DNA from: an uncultured Halieaceae bacterium
Lineage (GTDB): Bacteria; Pseudomonadota; Gammaproteobacteria; Pseudomonadales; Halieaceae
Assembly: GCA_913045375.1 (NCBI GenBank)
Contig: CAJWQE010000002.1
Span: 1-64,000, forward strand
Direction of reading: 5' to 3'
DNA length: 64,000 bases
Shown piece after piece: positions 49,671-57,815 of the stretch. Position 1 is the stretch's first letter. The number at the start of each line of letters is the position of its first letter. The notes below the pieces were generated by a model. That model made no database searches. It was not told where the DNA came from and worked only from the letters and a program-made list of their open reading frames with translations. Both the position numbers and the translations under genes were made by a program.

Positions 49671-50652
49671 TGAGTCCAACAAACGTCCCACCATTTCGAT
49701 GCGTCAGTTCTCTCATGAGTGTAGCAAAACGAATGCCCGTGTCCTGCAACTCGGGCGGTCTAATAAACTGTACGGGGAAGCCCACTGCATGGATGCGCAC
49801 GCGTCGCTCCCCTGTACCTGCCTCGGCGTTCAGCCGGTCGACGGTAAGCACGACTTCTTCAATCGATCTGCCCGTAAATTCATCGCCAAAGACGTAGATG
49901 GAAATTTTCTTATCTCGGTCATAAAACGACCGGACAGCCTGCGTAATGCCTTCGACCGGCGACGAGTTAGAAAACGCATTCCAGTTCGCGAGATTACGCA
50001 GGATCAGCTGTCGACGAGCGGGTGTATCGGGTATCCACTGACCCGCGTATCGCGAAAACAGGTAGTTCCCCATGTCGTTCATGACCTGAATGCCCTTCAC
50101 GTTGGGGTAGATATTAAGTGTGGCCTCCATCTCGCCGAGCATGCGTTGCCAGGCATAGGAGAACATAGAGCCCGAGGTATCGATGATGAAGATGATGTAC
50201 TCGCTGTCGACGGGAATGCCGCCAATCAGTTGATTCTTCTTCTCCGCATCGCGTCCGAGCAACCGCTCCTCTTCGTCGCTTAACTCCTGTCGTGCAATAG
50301 CGAGTTGCTCTGCGACGATGCTGTTCGAATTGCGGGTTGTTTGCAGCGAGTCATAACGTGACTTCGATGACGCCAGCGAGCCCTGCAGAATCGCTATTTG
50401 CTCTTCAAATTCAGATATCTGTTCTCGCTTTGCTGCCAGGTCTCTGTTGAGCACCGTTGTTTCGCCTCTAATTTCAAAGAGCTGTTCGGTTAGCTCAGCG
50501 ACGCGCCCCTCTGCTATCACAGTGGACTCTTCGAGGACCTGTGGCTCCACCGTTTTGGTGATCATCAGGAGCAAGATGACAGCGCCAAAGCCACAGCAAA
50601 TGACGTCCAGAAACGACAGTGAAATCTCAGGTGCGGGTCGACGCTTGGGCAT
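49654..50652 (-). CDS. Membrane-anchored VWA protein with TolR/ExbD-like N-terminus (copy 2)
   Basis: A 332-residue protein. After a basic start (MPKRRPAPEI), a transmembrane helix LSFLDVICCGFGAVILLLMI (12-31) has Asp16 near its cytoplasmic end, the place of the proton-binding aspartate in TolR, ExbD and MotB. A coiled coil follows (about 45-140), then a von Willebrand A domain with intact MIDAS DTSGS (158-162) and an acidic residue in YVFGDEF. Its ATG 50652 overlaps the previous stop (TAATG) and has GGAGGA upstream. It probably pairs with the TolQ-like subunit in the same operon. Confidence 0.87.
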   Translation of the reverse strand: MPKRRPAPEISLSFLDVICCGFGAVILLLMITKTVEPQVLEESTVIAEGRVAELTEQLFEIRGETTVLNRDLAAKREQISEFEEQIAILQGSLASSKSRYDSLQTTRNSNSIVAEQLAIARQELSDEEERLLGRDAEKKNQLIGGIPVDSEYIIFIIDTSGSMFSYAWQRMLGEMEATLNIYPNVKGIQVMNDMGNYLFSRYAGQWIPDTPARRQLILRNLANWNAFSNSSPVEGITQAVRSFYDRDKKISIYVFGDEFTGRSIEEVVLTVDRLNAEAGTGERRVRIHAVGFPVQFIRPPELQDTGIRFATLMRELTHRNGGTFVGLNDFRP

Positions 50653-51743
50653 TACGGCCAATCCTCCGCGGGCGCCATGAAACTCCCACCTGTATTCTGC
50701 GCCAACTTCCAGAACTCGGACGCCGCCATCGGGTCACCTTCCATGGGTGACAGCACCACGTTGACAGGAACGTTGGCCGGTAACTTATCGATAGCATCGC
50801 GGTAGTGTTTCAGTCGGGCTGGACCCGAAACCGTATTTTTTCGCGGCGTATCTCTTCCCTGAGTGGGTAGACCATCGGTGATAATGAAAATGTTATCGGG
50901 CTTGCTATCGAGCTCATTGAGAAATTCAAAGGCGTTGTAAAGCGAGGTTCCGCCTGATGGCAAGGTCTCGCGGACTGAAGTGATTACTCGCTCGACCTGA
51001 TCACTGTTAGCGACTTCAAGCCATCTGCCCTGCGTCTCCGGTAGGGCAAATTGGGCTTCGGTATTGAACAGTATGATCTGGTAGCGCGATCCCGTAGGCA
51101 GTTGAGCCGTTAGCCAATCGACGGTATCCAGGGCCTGAACCCATTTTCGAGCGGCGCGCTGTCGATCACTCGACTGATTTCGCAAGCGAATGACGTTGAC
51201 GACCTCTGGCGCCAACATGCTGGCCGAGGCATCGATCATGATCGCGATCCGGTTGCCGCCGAGCTTGAGGCCGGTCAGATACTGACGATTACCCTCGCCT
51301 TGGAACTCACGCGCGCTTCGGCCACCCTCTGCCTCGGCTGCCTCGCGCAATTGCTGTATGCGCTCCTCCAGTGAGTTTATTTCAGCTTTTAACGCCTCAA
51401 GGTCGGTGGTTTCACTGACATCCGATTCTTCCAATGAGGCGATTAACGCCTCCAGTCGATCGAGCTCCTCGGTGACAACTCGCGCGCGTCCCTGCGCTTC
51501 AACAATCTCGAGATCGGTGCTGCTAATGGCATTACGCAACCGCACGAGACCCTCTTTGCCTTCTCGAATGTCCTCTTCAAGCAGATCGACCTCTGACAGC
51601 ACCTCGGCGTTTACCGACTGAATTTGAATCTCAATGGAGTGATCGATAATCAGGAATACGAGAACAACAGCACCGAAGCCACAGGACATGATGTCCAGAA
51701 AGCTGAGGTTGAATGTATTGGCCTGTCGTTTCCGCCGGGGCAT
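50652..51743 (-). CDS. Membrane-anchored VWA protein with TolR/ExbD-like N-terminus (copy 1)
   Basis: A 363-residue paralogue of the next gene. The N-terminal helix LSFLDIMSCGFGAVVLVFLI (13-32) shares LSFLD...CGFGAV with the other copy and has Asp17 at the stator-aspartate position. A long coiled coil (about 45-140) leads to a VWA domain with MIDAS DASAS (171-175), a threonine loop PSGGTSLYNAF and ITDGLP carrying the other metal ligands. Complete MIDAS suggests metal-dependent ligand binding. The C-terminus faces the periplasm if topology follows TolR. Confidence 0.88.
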   Translation of the reverse strand: MPRRKRQANTFNLSFLDIMSCGFGAVVLVFLIIDHSIEIQIQSVNAEVLSEVDLLEEDIREGKEGLVRLRNAISSTDLEIVEAQGRARVVTEELDRLEALIASLEESDVSETTDLEALKAEINSLEERIQQLREAAEAEGGRSAREFQGEGNRQYLTGLKLGGNRIAIMIDASASMLAPEVVNVIRLRNQSSDRQRAARKWVQALDTVDWLTAQLPTGSRYQIILFNTEAQFALPETQGRWLEVANSDQVERVITSVRETLPSGGTSLYNAFEFLNELDSKPDNIFIITDGLPTQGRDTPRKNTVSGPARLKHYRDAIDKLPANVPVNVVLSPMEGDPMAASEFWKLAQNTGGSFMAPAEDWP

Positions 51744-51746
51744 GGA

Positions 51747-53027
51747 TTACGACTCAACGATAATGAGCACGGCTTCTTTGCCGTCGTTACGATACAAGCG
51801 ACTACCGACCGTAAGCCGATCATGTGAGCCGGAGACCGACAAGACATTGATCCGGTCGCGCAGTGCCTCGTCAATGCAGGGAACACCGTCGCGCTTGATG
51901 ACGCCAAAGCCCAGGCCCTGCTCGTCTGTATCTGCAATGCAATGCGCGACAGCGTCGACGAGAATATGGGTGGGGTGATTATCCTGCACAGCGGAGACCG
52001 GCGCTGTCGCCTTGCTGATCCCATCAGTCGCGGCGGGCGCGATCGTCGCGTCGCCACTTGCCGATGTGCCGGCTGATTCATCAGCTGGTGTTGCAGCGCT
52101 GGCTATCCGTCGGTTGGAAATGCGGGTCAGCGGCTGATCATCTGAGTGATCGAGTAATAGATCCTCTCCGGCGGCTGTGAGGGAATCGATAGAGGCGACA
52201 GCATCGAATGTGATGCCCGGAAAGACCGATAGTGATGCGTCGATGCTCAGGGCTCCTGCTTTCGCATTGATAGCCGACGCGACTTTTTGTCCTGCTTTCT
52301 CAAGACGACTTATCGAGACTTTGAATGATGTTGTCCCGAGCTCAACTGAGACCTCGGGCCGATCTTTTAGTGCTGCAAGAACGCCGGGGAGAGCATCGAG
52401 CAGGGTTTGCTCGGACTCAGCACTTCGCCGCGGATCGAAGCGTGTTTGATCGACGCAGGCATCAGCGCATTCCTCAAGGCATAGTTCCAGTAAATCGAGA
52501 TAGCCAAGGCCTGGTACAGCTGTGATCTTCTCGACCTGACAGAGATTGGCGTCAACAGTGACCTCGCTCACGACGAGTTGTCGCCATTGCAAGTTTAGGT
52601 TGAGGCCCGAGCCCAACTCCGCGGGGTGTGCGAGAAGCGCTCTGTCGACCACTGCACTGGGGGTTACTCCCAGCGAACCCAAGATGCCCAGAAGCAACTC
52701 CAGTTGGGGCTGCTCAAGGTTTCCAGGTGCGATAAGGCAAAGGTTATTTACCCCATTGCCCGATTCGAACAGGCCTTTAAGGTGTTCGTAGACCAAATCG
52801 GCCGTGTGACGCGCGTTGCCAAATGTGTTGCCCAGTGGCGTGGTAGCAAGCTGGCTGAGCATGTCCGTTCGCACGTCCAAGGGTCTGCGTTTGAGCTGCG
52901 CGAAGGCCGCATCTCCGAAGAGGAAGTCATCTGCCTGAGATAGGACAATACCCGGAGATCGAACGACCTGCTTGCCGACGCTGAGTGTCAGGCTGGCATC
53001 GGTGAGATCAAGGAAGGCGCGACTCAT
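51747..53027 (-). CDS. Possible actin/Hsp70-fold protein in the VWA/TolQ cluster
   Basis: A 426-residue protein with no signal peptide or membrane helix, so probably cytosolic. The start AFLDLTDASLTLSVG resembles a phosphate-1 strand-turn, and FLFGDAAFAQLKRRP with LCLIAPGNLEQPQLELLLG and SPSAVV-like VTPSAVVDRALLAHP (about 97-135) match the Hsp70 spacing of VPA-type strand, helix and connecting residues. The second phosphate motif is not obvious, so ATP use is uncertain. An Ala/Thr-rich linker (about 308-350) precedes a C-terminal domain. It is coupled to the TolQ-like gene by ATGA and may sit on the cytosolic side of the complex. Confidence 0.65.
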   Translation of the reverse strand: MSRAFLDLTDASLTLSVGKQVVRSPGIVLSQADDFLFGDAAFAQLKRRPLDVRTDMLSQLATTPLGNTFGNARHTADLVYEHLKGLFESGNGVNNLCLIAPGNLEQPQLELLLGILGSLGVTPSAVVDRALLAHPAELGSGLNLNLQWRQLVVSEVTVDANLCQVEKITAVPGLGYLDLLELCLEECADACVDQTRFDPRRSAESEQTLLDALPGVLAALKDRPEVSVELGTTSFKVSISRLEKAGQKVASAINAKAGALSIDASLSVFPGITFDAVASIDSLTAAGEDLLLDHSDDQPLTRISNRRIASAATPADESAGTSASGDATIAPAATDGISKATAPVSAVQDNHPTHILVDAVAHCIADTDEQGLGFGVIKRDGVPCIDEALRDRINVLSVSGSHDRLTVGSRLYRNDGKEAVLIIVES

Positions 53028-53827
53028 TTAGGCGCCGCCAGATGTCGAATGAGCTTCTTATCCACATACCGCTGTGTGCTCAGCACTAGTCGCTCCTGAG
53101 ATAGCTGCAATTGGTGTAGCGCAAACATGATGACAATGGATAGGACCAGCGCCACGAAGGTGCTGTTAAAGGCAACGCCGAGACTAACCGTCACACCTGA
53201 GATATCGCCTTCGACTGCCTTGTAGGCCTGCCCCAGCGCGTCACCGATACCGCGCACGGTACCAATAAACCCGATCGACGGGATGGCCCAGCTGATGTAG
53301 CGAACCATCGATAATTCGGAGTCGAGCTTGTCGGCCTCAATGTCGCATTGCTCGCGCACTGCCTCGGAGACGGCAGGGATGCTCGCTGTCGTCGAGAAGC
53401 GGCTTAGCGCGTTGAGCAGTGTGCGTGGTAACAGCAGTTCCTGCTCTGCTTCCGGGAGTGCTTCGATGCCGCGAGCGTAATTTCTTGCATCTTGAGGTAG
53501 GAGTGTCGTGCCCTCGGTGACCTGAATGAGGTTGCGCTCGAGCATGGTCGCTTCCTGTCGCGTCGTCCACGCTTTGAGACCCATGATCGCGAGTGCCCAG
53601 ATCATCAGGATGAAGCAGGCCTCCTGCTCAAAATCACGAATGACAACGTAGAGTGATCGCTCGGGTACGAAGGCGGCTCCTGATGCTTGCAGCGCGGCTT
53701 GTGCTGCCAACTGAGCGTCGGCAGAGGGTCGGATCAAGCCTACATAAAAGGCGTGCACGACGATGACGGCGGCAAGTAGAGCTAAGACTTGGAATGCAAA
53801 CTCTGACGGAATTCTCGGTTTAGACAT
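53024..53827 (-). CDS. MotA/TolQ/ExbB-type proton channel subunit
   Basis: A 267-residue inner-membrane protein. Helices fall at about 11-32, 70-87, 176-198 and 212-236. The last two carry the family core: AIPSIGFIGTVRGIGDAL, then a loop and SLGVAFNSTFVALVLSIV, with the threonine/serine-bearing channel-lining pattern of TolQ and ExbB. An extra N-terminal helix and a periplasmic segment of about 35 residues are placed before the core. ATG 53827 is preferred because AAGG lies nine bases upstream; ATG 53833 is close by. The natural partners are the two VWA proteins with stator-like aspartates. Confidence 0.9.
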   Translation of the reverse strand: MSKPRIPSEFAFQVLALLAAVIVVHAFYVGLIRPSADAQLAAQAALQASGAAFVPERSLYVVIRDFEQEACFILMIWALAIMGLKAWTTRQEATMLERNLIQVTEGTTLLPQDARNYARGIEALPEAEQELLLPRTLLNALSRFSTTASIPAVSEAVREQCDIEADKLDSELSMVRYISWAIPSIGFIGTVRGIGDALGQAYKAVEGDISGVTVSLGVAFNSTFVALVLSIVIMFALHQLQLSQERLVLSTQRYVDKKLIRHLAAPK

Positions 53828-53838
53828 GCGCATTCACC

Positions 53839-54183
53839 TTAAATATCGACCGGAAAAGACACGGATCGATCTTCGCTAATCCGCTCAGTGGGAGTGTAGT
53901 TGTCATCCGCTGTTGCCGACGAGACCGTTTCCTCTGAGTTTAGGTCCGCTGCCTCAGGTTGGGCGCCATCCACACTATCGATAACAGTGTCTGCAATACC
54001 CTCCAGAGCTGCTGCCGTGGTACCTGTATCATCCTCGCTAACCGCACCGGCGCCACTAGAGGCTGGCGCGACTTGGGTTACGCCAGTCTTATTTGTCGTA
54101 GCCTCGACACCTTCATCCTGTGCGAGGGCAACGAGTGCGAGACCTGCAAAGGAAAACAAGCCAAACCAAAATTTACTCTGCAT
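53839..54183 (-). CDS. Small exported acidic protein in the VWA/TolQ cluster
   Basis: A 114-residue protein with a signal peptide (MQSKFWFGLFSFAGLALVAL, cleavage after ALA-Q) and a mature part that is low-complexity, rich in Ala, Thr, Ser, Asp and Glu, likely disordered. No domain recognised. ATG 54183 gives a proper signal; GGTGG lies seven bases upstream. It overlaps the preceding gene by 11 bases and the TolQ-like gene follows at once. It might bridge or fill space in the periplasm, but that is speculation. Confidence 0.65.
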   Translation of the reverse strand: MQSKFWFGLFSFAGLALVALAQDEGVEATTNKTGVTQVAPASSGAGAVSEDDTGTTAAALEGIADTVIDSVDGAQPEAADLNSEETVSSATADDNYTPTERISEDRSVSFPVDI

Positions 54184-56254
54184 ACCTTGCCACCCTAAAT
54201 CCAACGTCATCACGCCCGCGCTCACCATAATCACGATAGGTTAGTCGAAGCTCTCGCAAACGACTGAGACTCCAACTGGCGCCCCTGATCGTGTAGTTAT
54301 CGCCCTGAGGATCCCCGAGCGGGTCTTCTTCGATCGCCTCGTTGGGTACGGGTATCCGGTATACGTCATTCACCCACTCAGCGACATTACCACCCATATC
54401 GTATAGGCCTCTGGGGTTGGGCGGAAACTTTCCGACCTCGGCGCTTACCACAACGTTGTCAGTGTAACCATTAAGGATACGCCCCGTGACCAGCGCGGAA
54501 GAGGCGTCGGCGAGGTTGGCGCTTCCATCCTCGGGTGGCCAGGCTTCGCCCCAGGCAAATCGCCAGATGTCTTCCCCTTGTACCCGGGTAGCGAACGCCC
54601 ACTCAGCCTCAGTCGGAAGACGGTATCCGGTAGAAGCGCTGTCGAACCCCGTGATGATGCCATCGCGCTCGCTATAAAAAAGCGGCAACCCCTCGCGCGC
54701 GCTGAGCCAGTTACAGAAGCTAGCGGCCTGCTGCCAAGAGAGCTGCACGGCGGGCTGGTGTTCGCGATTTAGGCTCTTACCTCCTGCCTGTCCTGACTCA
54801 TGATTCTGCGTGAATTGCCGAAACTGCGCATTCGTCACTTCGGTGGTCGCCATGTAAAACGCACGCGTCAGGCGCACAGGCCGTTCTACCTCGTTGGCAC
54901 CTCTTCCTGCATCGCGTCGAGGCGCGCCCATAGTGAACTCATTGACTGGACTCACCTGAGGATCGATTAAGACCAATGTCTGACCCACCGAACTGGTGAT
55001 TTCCGGTTTGATAGCGGCCTTTCTCGCCTCTTCTTCAGTAAGCAACGCCACACTAATCCGTTGTTTTAGTCCTGCACGCGGTGTTACCCGTCGTTCCACA
55101 CTTGCATACCCAGGGGCTCTAATGGTGATCACCTGCTCGACACTGGGTAAGGACAGCATCTGGCTCCCCTTACCACGGTCATCGCCATTGACCTGAATGG
55201 TGGCATTGCGGGGCGTCACCTGAATATCGACTTCACCAAGTGCTGGTGACAAAACGACTTGTCGGTCGACGCTCGCGCCCTTTTCGAGTGAGAGGCTGAA
55301 TGATGCGGGTAAGTAGCCCGCTCGTCTTAGCTCGATGCGGTGTCGTGCCGCGGGTTCCATCGTGACGTCAGTTGGGGTGGCGCCGACAAAGCGACCATCG
55401 CGGGTGACAACCGCTCCCGCAGGGACGGACGTTAAGCGGAGTATCCCCTCTGCTGGTACAAGTTCGATAGTACCGAGGTCGACGTCGGTATCAGCGACGG
55501 CGTTTAGCTCGACTACCTGGTCGACATACCCCGGCGCACTGAAGGTGATTTCGCGCGCTCCTCGCATCACTTCGAGTACTTGTTTGCTTGATGTGACCGC
55601 TGACCGATCAACGCTCTGCTGATCAATGCTTACCGAGACCTCGGCAGGAATCGTCTCGACTGACACTCTAGCCCAGCCCGGAGTCAGGCTGGCAGAGAAC
55701 CGCTGTGTTTGGGCTCTGCCCGTCACTTCAATGGTGGTCTCGTAGGGGAGATAACGCTCGGCCACCAAGTTTACGGTTACCTCGCCCGCGTCTACCTCAT
55801 CGATGGTCAAAGGCGTGACACCGATTACGGTCCCGCTCAAAGATACAGTCGCTGATGGCGGTATGGACTCGATAACCAATGTCCCGGGTAGAGGTGTTAA
55901 CACCACCGCCCGTGTCTGTACCTCGGCATCGTCCACGCGTAAAGACCCGGTATAGGTCTGATATCCCTCAGCTGTGACATTGAGCTCATAGGAGCCGGGT
56001 CTCATCAGGAAACGCTCACCAAACGGTAAATGGAGTCCCGAGATATCGATAGAAGGTGTTGTTTCTGACTTCACAGTGACTGATACCGATCGAGCCGTGA
56101 GCAAGAAGAACAGGACATACGCAATGACCAAGCCCGCCACAACCAGCAATGTGGCGGCTGGCGTTAGGCGTCGCGTTGTCGCCACTGCCGTTTCACGGCG
56201 AGGTTCAAATGCAGTGGGTGACAAGGACTCGGATTGGTTGCGCTCGTTAGACAT
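54173..56254 (-). CDS. PEGA-repeat membrane protein with C-terminal FGE/sulfatase-modifying-like domain
   Basis: A 693-residue protein: cytosolic N-terminus with FEPRR (16-20), one transmembrane helix (about 32-53), about five tandem PEGA-type beta modules (about 60-405, for example GTLVIESIPPSATVSLSG and EVDIQVTPRNATIQVNG), then a formylglycine-generating-enzyme-like domain (about 425-692: EFTMGAP, MATTEVTNAQFRQF, YRLPTEAEWAFATR, GLYDMGGNVAEWVND, DVGFRVAR). The region where true FGEs have their redox cysteines (IRGASWSLSRLRELRLTYRD) has none, so it is likely a binding domain, as in GldK-type proteins. Start ATG 56254 overlaps the upstream stop (TAATG). Confidence 0.9.
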   Translation of the reverse strand: MSNERNQSESLSPTAFEPRRETAVATTRRLTPAATLLVVAGLVIAYVLFFLLTARSVSVTVKSETTPSIDISGLHLPFGERFLMRPGSYELNVTAEGYQTYTGSLRVDDAEVQTRAVVLTPLPGTLVIESIPPSATVSLSGTVIGVTPLTIDEVDAGEVTVNLVAERYLPYETTIEVTGRAQTQRFSASLTPGWARVSVETIPAEVSVSIDQQSVDRSAVTSSKQVLEVMRGAREITFSAPGYVDQVVELNAVADTDVDLGTIELVPAEGILRLTSVPAGAVVTRDGRFVGATPTDVTMEPAARHRIELRRAGYLPASFSLSLEKGASVDRQVVLSPALGEVDIQVTPRNATIQVNGDDRGKGSQMLSLPSVEQVITIRAPGYASVERRVTPRAGLKQRISVALLTEEEARKAAIKPEITSSVGQTLVLIDPQVSPVNEFTMGAPRRDAGRGANEVERPVRLTRAFYMATTEVTNAQFRQFTQNHESGQAGGKSLNREHQPAVQLSWQQAASFCNWLSAREGLPLFYSERDGIITGFDSASTGYRLPTEAEWAFATRVQGEDIWRFAWGEAWPPEDGSANLADASSALVTGRILNGYTDNVVVSAEVGKFPPNPRGLYDMGGNVAEWVNDVYRIPVPNEAIEEDPLGDPQGDNYTIRGASWSLSRLRELRLTYRDYGERGRDDVGFRVARYAE

Positions 56255-57798
56255 TAGCGAATGATCGCCTCCTCGCATCGGACGTCAATACGATTATCGG
56301 ATGTGGCGTTGATACTGGCAGTGACCAACACGTCTCGGTAACCGTCGCGGCTACCCAGAAATTGATATTGGCCGGGCCGAAGCGAGATGGTTCTTGATGA
56401 GACGGTACCCAAACGGGCAACACGCTTGATAGTTATCTCCGTCAGACCATCGGAGGTGATGACCACGGGTAGCGGTGTACTGGCCGTAGCCACTGCCGAT
56501 CGAACCGCCGCTACTTTGCCTTTGAGCACAGGCGATGTTTGGGCATTCGCTGCCAGTGCGGCCTCAGCCTCTGACAGAGAGAGTTGCGCCTCACCCAGTA
56601 CAACGGGATCGACCAGCCGCGCTTGCTTTTCGACGATCGAATCGAGTTTCGCAAAGAGCTCGGCCAACGGGCGGGCCTGATCAAGGCCATCTGACGCTTC
56701 AACAAGACTGGCATCAATGGCAAGCGCCGCCTCTAAAACCTCGACGGCCTTCGCCCATTGCTCCTTTGACGCAAGATCAGCGGCCTGACTCAGCAAGTCA
56801 TTTAGGCGCGATAAGGTCTCTGCCTCCTCGAGCTGTGCCAGCGCAGCCTTCGGACCATTGGCTGCGGGAAGAATATTTTGTGCCGACTGAAAGGAGGCCC
56901 GTGCGCCGGGGAAATCATTGTTACCCAGTAACTCAAAACCTTTCGTCATGGCATCTTCAAAACGCTGCTGGGTTAGTGCCGACTTGTACTGTCGAGCTAC
57001 CTTTGCCAAACGCTGGTGTGCGGGGTCGAGCTCCAAAGCCTCATCGACTTGAGATACCGCAGTACTCAAACGACCTTGCTCGAAGCTTGCCTTCGCGGCT
57101 GTTTCGAGCTCTGTAACGGGCGGCATGAGGGCTACGCGCTCGACAGCATCGAACACCGCATCGCTATCAGGCGCCATTTGTTGAAGCAAGGGAGCGATAG
57201 AGCCTGCTGTGGCTTCATCGCCTGACTCGATCGCGTCGAGTAGCAGCGCGAGCCTACTATCGATTTCGTCGCTTAGCCTTGCCTCGAGTCCGTTCAACGA
57301 ATCAAGTGCCTGCTGATACAGAGCTTCGGCCGCATCAAAATCTTGCGCTCGGTATAAGGAATCACCTTCTAACGCGACGGCACTCGCGGCTAAAAAGTCA
57401 TCAGCGGCCCATTGATCGACACCGCGCGACTCTAGTCGAGACTGTGTCTCCAGCAATGATTGCAGTACTTCTTGCGCTGAGCGCCTTACTTTGGCCAGTT
57501 GTGCTTCCGCGAAGGGGCTTCGTTCGGAGGCATTCTCCTGCGCTGCACTGGTCGATGACGCAGGGGCTGTTTGCGTGTCTACCGACATAGTGCTCGGTGC
57601 AGCTGAAGACTGACTGTCAGGCGAAGGGGCAAACTGAGGCAAAATGAAGACCACAAACCCGAGCAATACCGCACCTATTGCTAGCGCTACCCATGTGCCT
57701 ACGGGGCGAGGCGCATCGGAAATCTCTTGGGTGCTTTGAGTGGCGGCTCTCGGTTCAAAGGACGCTGCGCGCAAAGCGTCTTTGCTATCGTCTGTCAT
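56254..57798 (-). CDS. Single-pass protein with helical repeats and C-terminal PEGA-like module
   Basis: A 514-residue protein. Cytosolic N-terminus contains ASFEPR (12-17), similar to the FEPR motif of the next gene's product; a transmembrane helix covers about 33-54. A Ser/Ala-rich linker follows, then a long helical region with TPR-like units (LYRAQDFDAAEALYQQALDS; LDPAHQRLAKVARQYKSAL; AKAVEVLEAALAID-type, about 115-390). The C-terminal 80 residues are beta-rich and PEGA-like (ISLRPGQYQFLGSRDGYRDV). It probably reaches across the periplasm with its partner. Confidence 0.82.
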   Translation of the reverse strand: MTDDSKDALRAASFEPRAATQSTQEISDAPRPVGTWVALAIGAVLLGFVVFILPQFAPSPDSQSSAAPSTMSVDTQTAPASSTSAAQENASERSPFAEAQLAKVRRSAQEVLQSLLETQSRLESRGVDQWAADDFLAASAVALEGDSLYRAQDFDAAEALYQQALDSLNGLEARLSDEIDSRLALLLDAIESGDEATAGSIAPLLQQMAPDSDAVFDAVERVALMPPVTELETAAKASFEQGRLSTAVSQVDEALELDPAHQRLAKVARQYKSALTQQRFEDAMTKGFELLGNNDFPGARASFQSAQNILPAANGPKAALAQLEEAETLSRLNDLLSQAADLASKEQWAKAVEVLEAALAIDASLVEASDGLDQARPLAELFAKLDSIVEKQARLVDPVVLGEAQLSLSEAEAALAANAQTSPVLKGKVAAVRSAVATASTPLPVVITSDGLTEITIKRVARLGTVSSRTISLRPGQYQFLGSRDGYRDVLVTASINATSDNRIDVRCEEAIIR

Positions 57799-57815
57799 CT
57801 ATCGGCAAGACTCGT

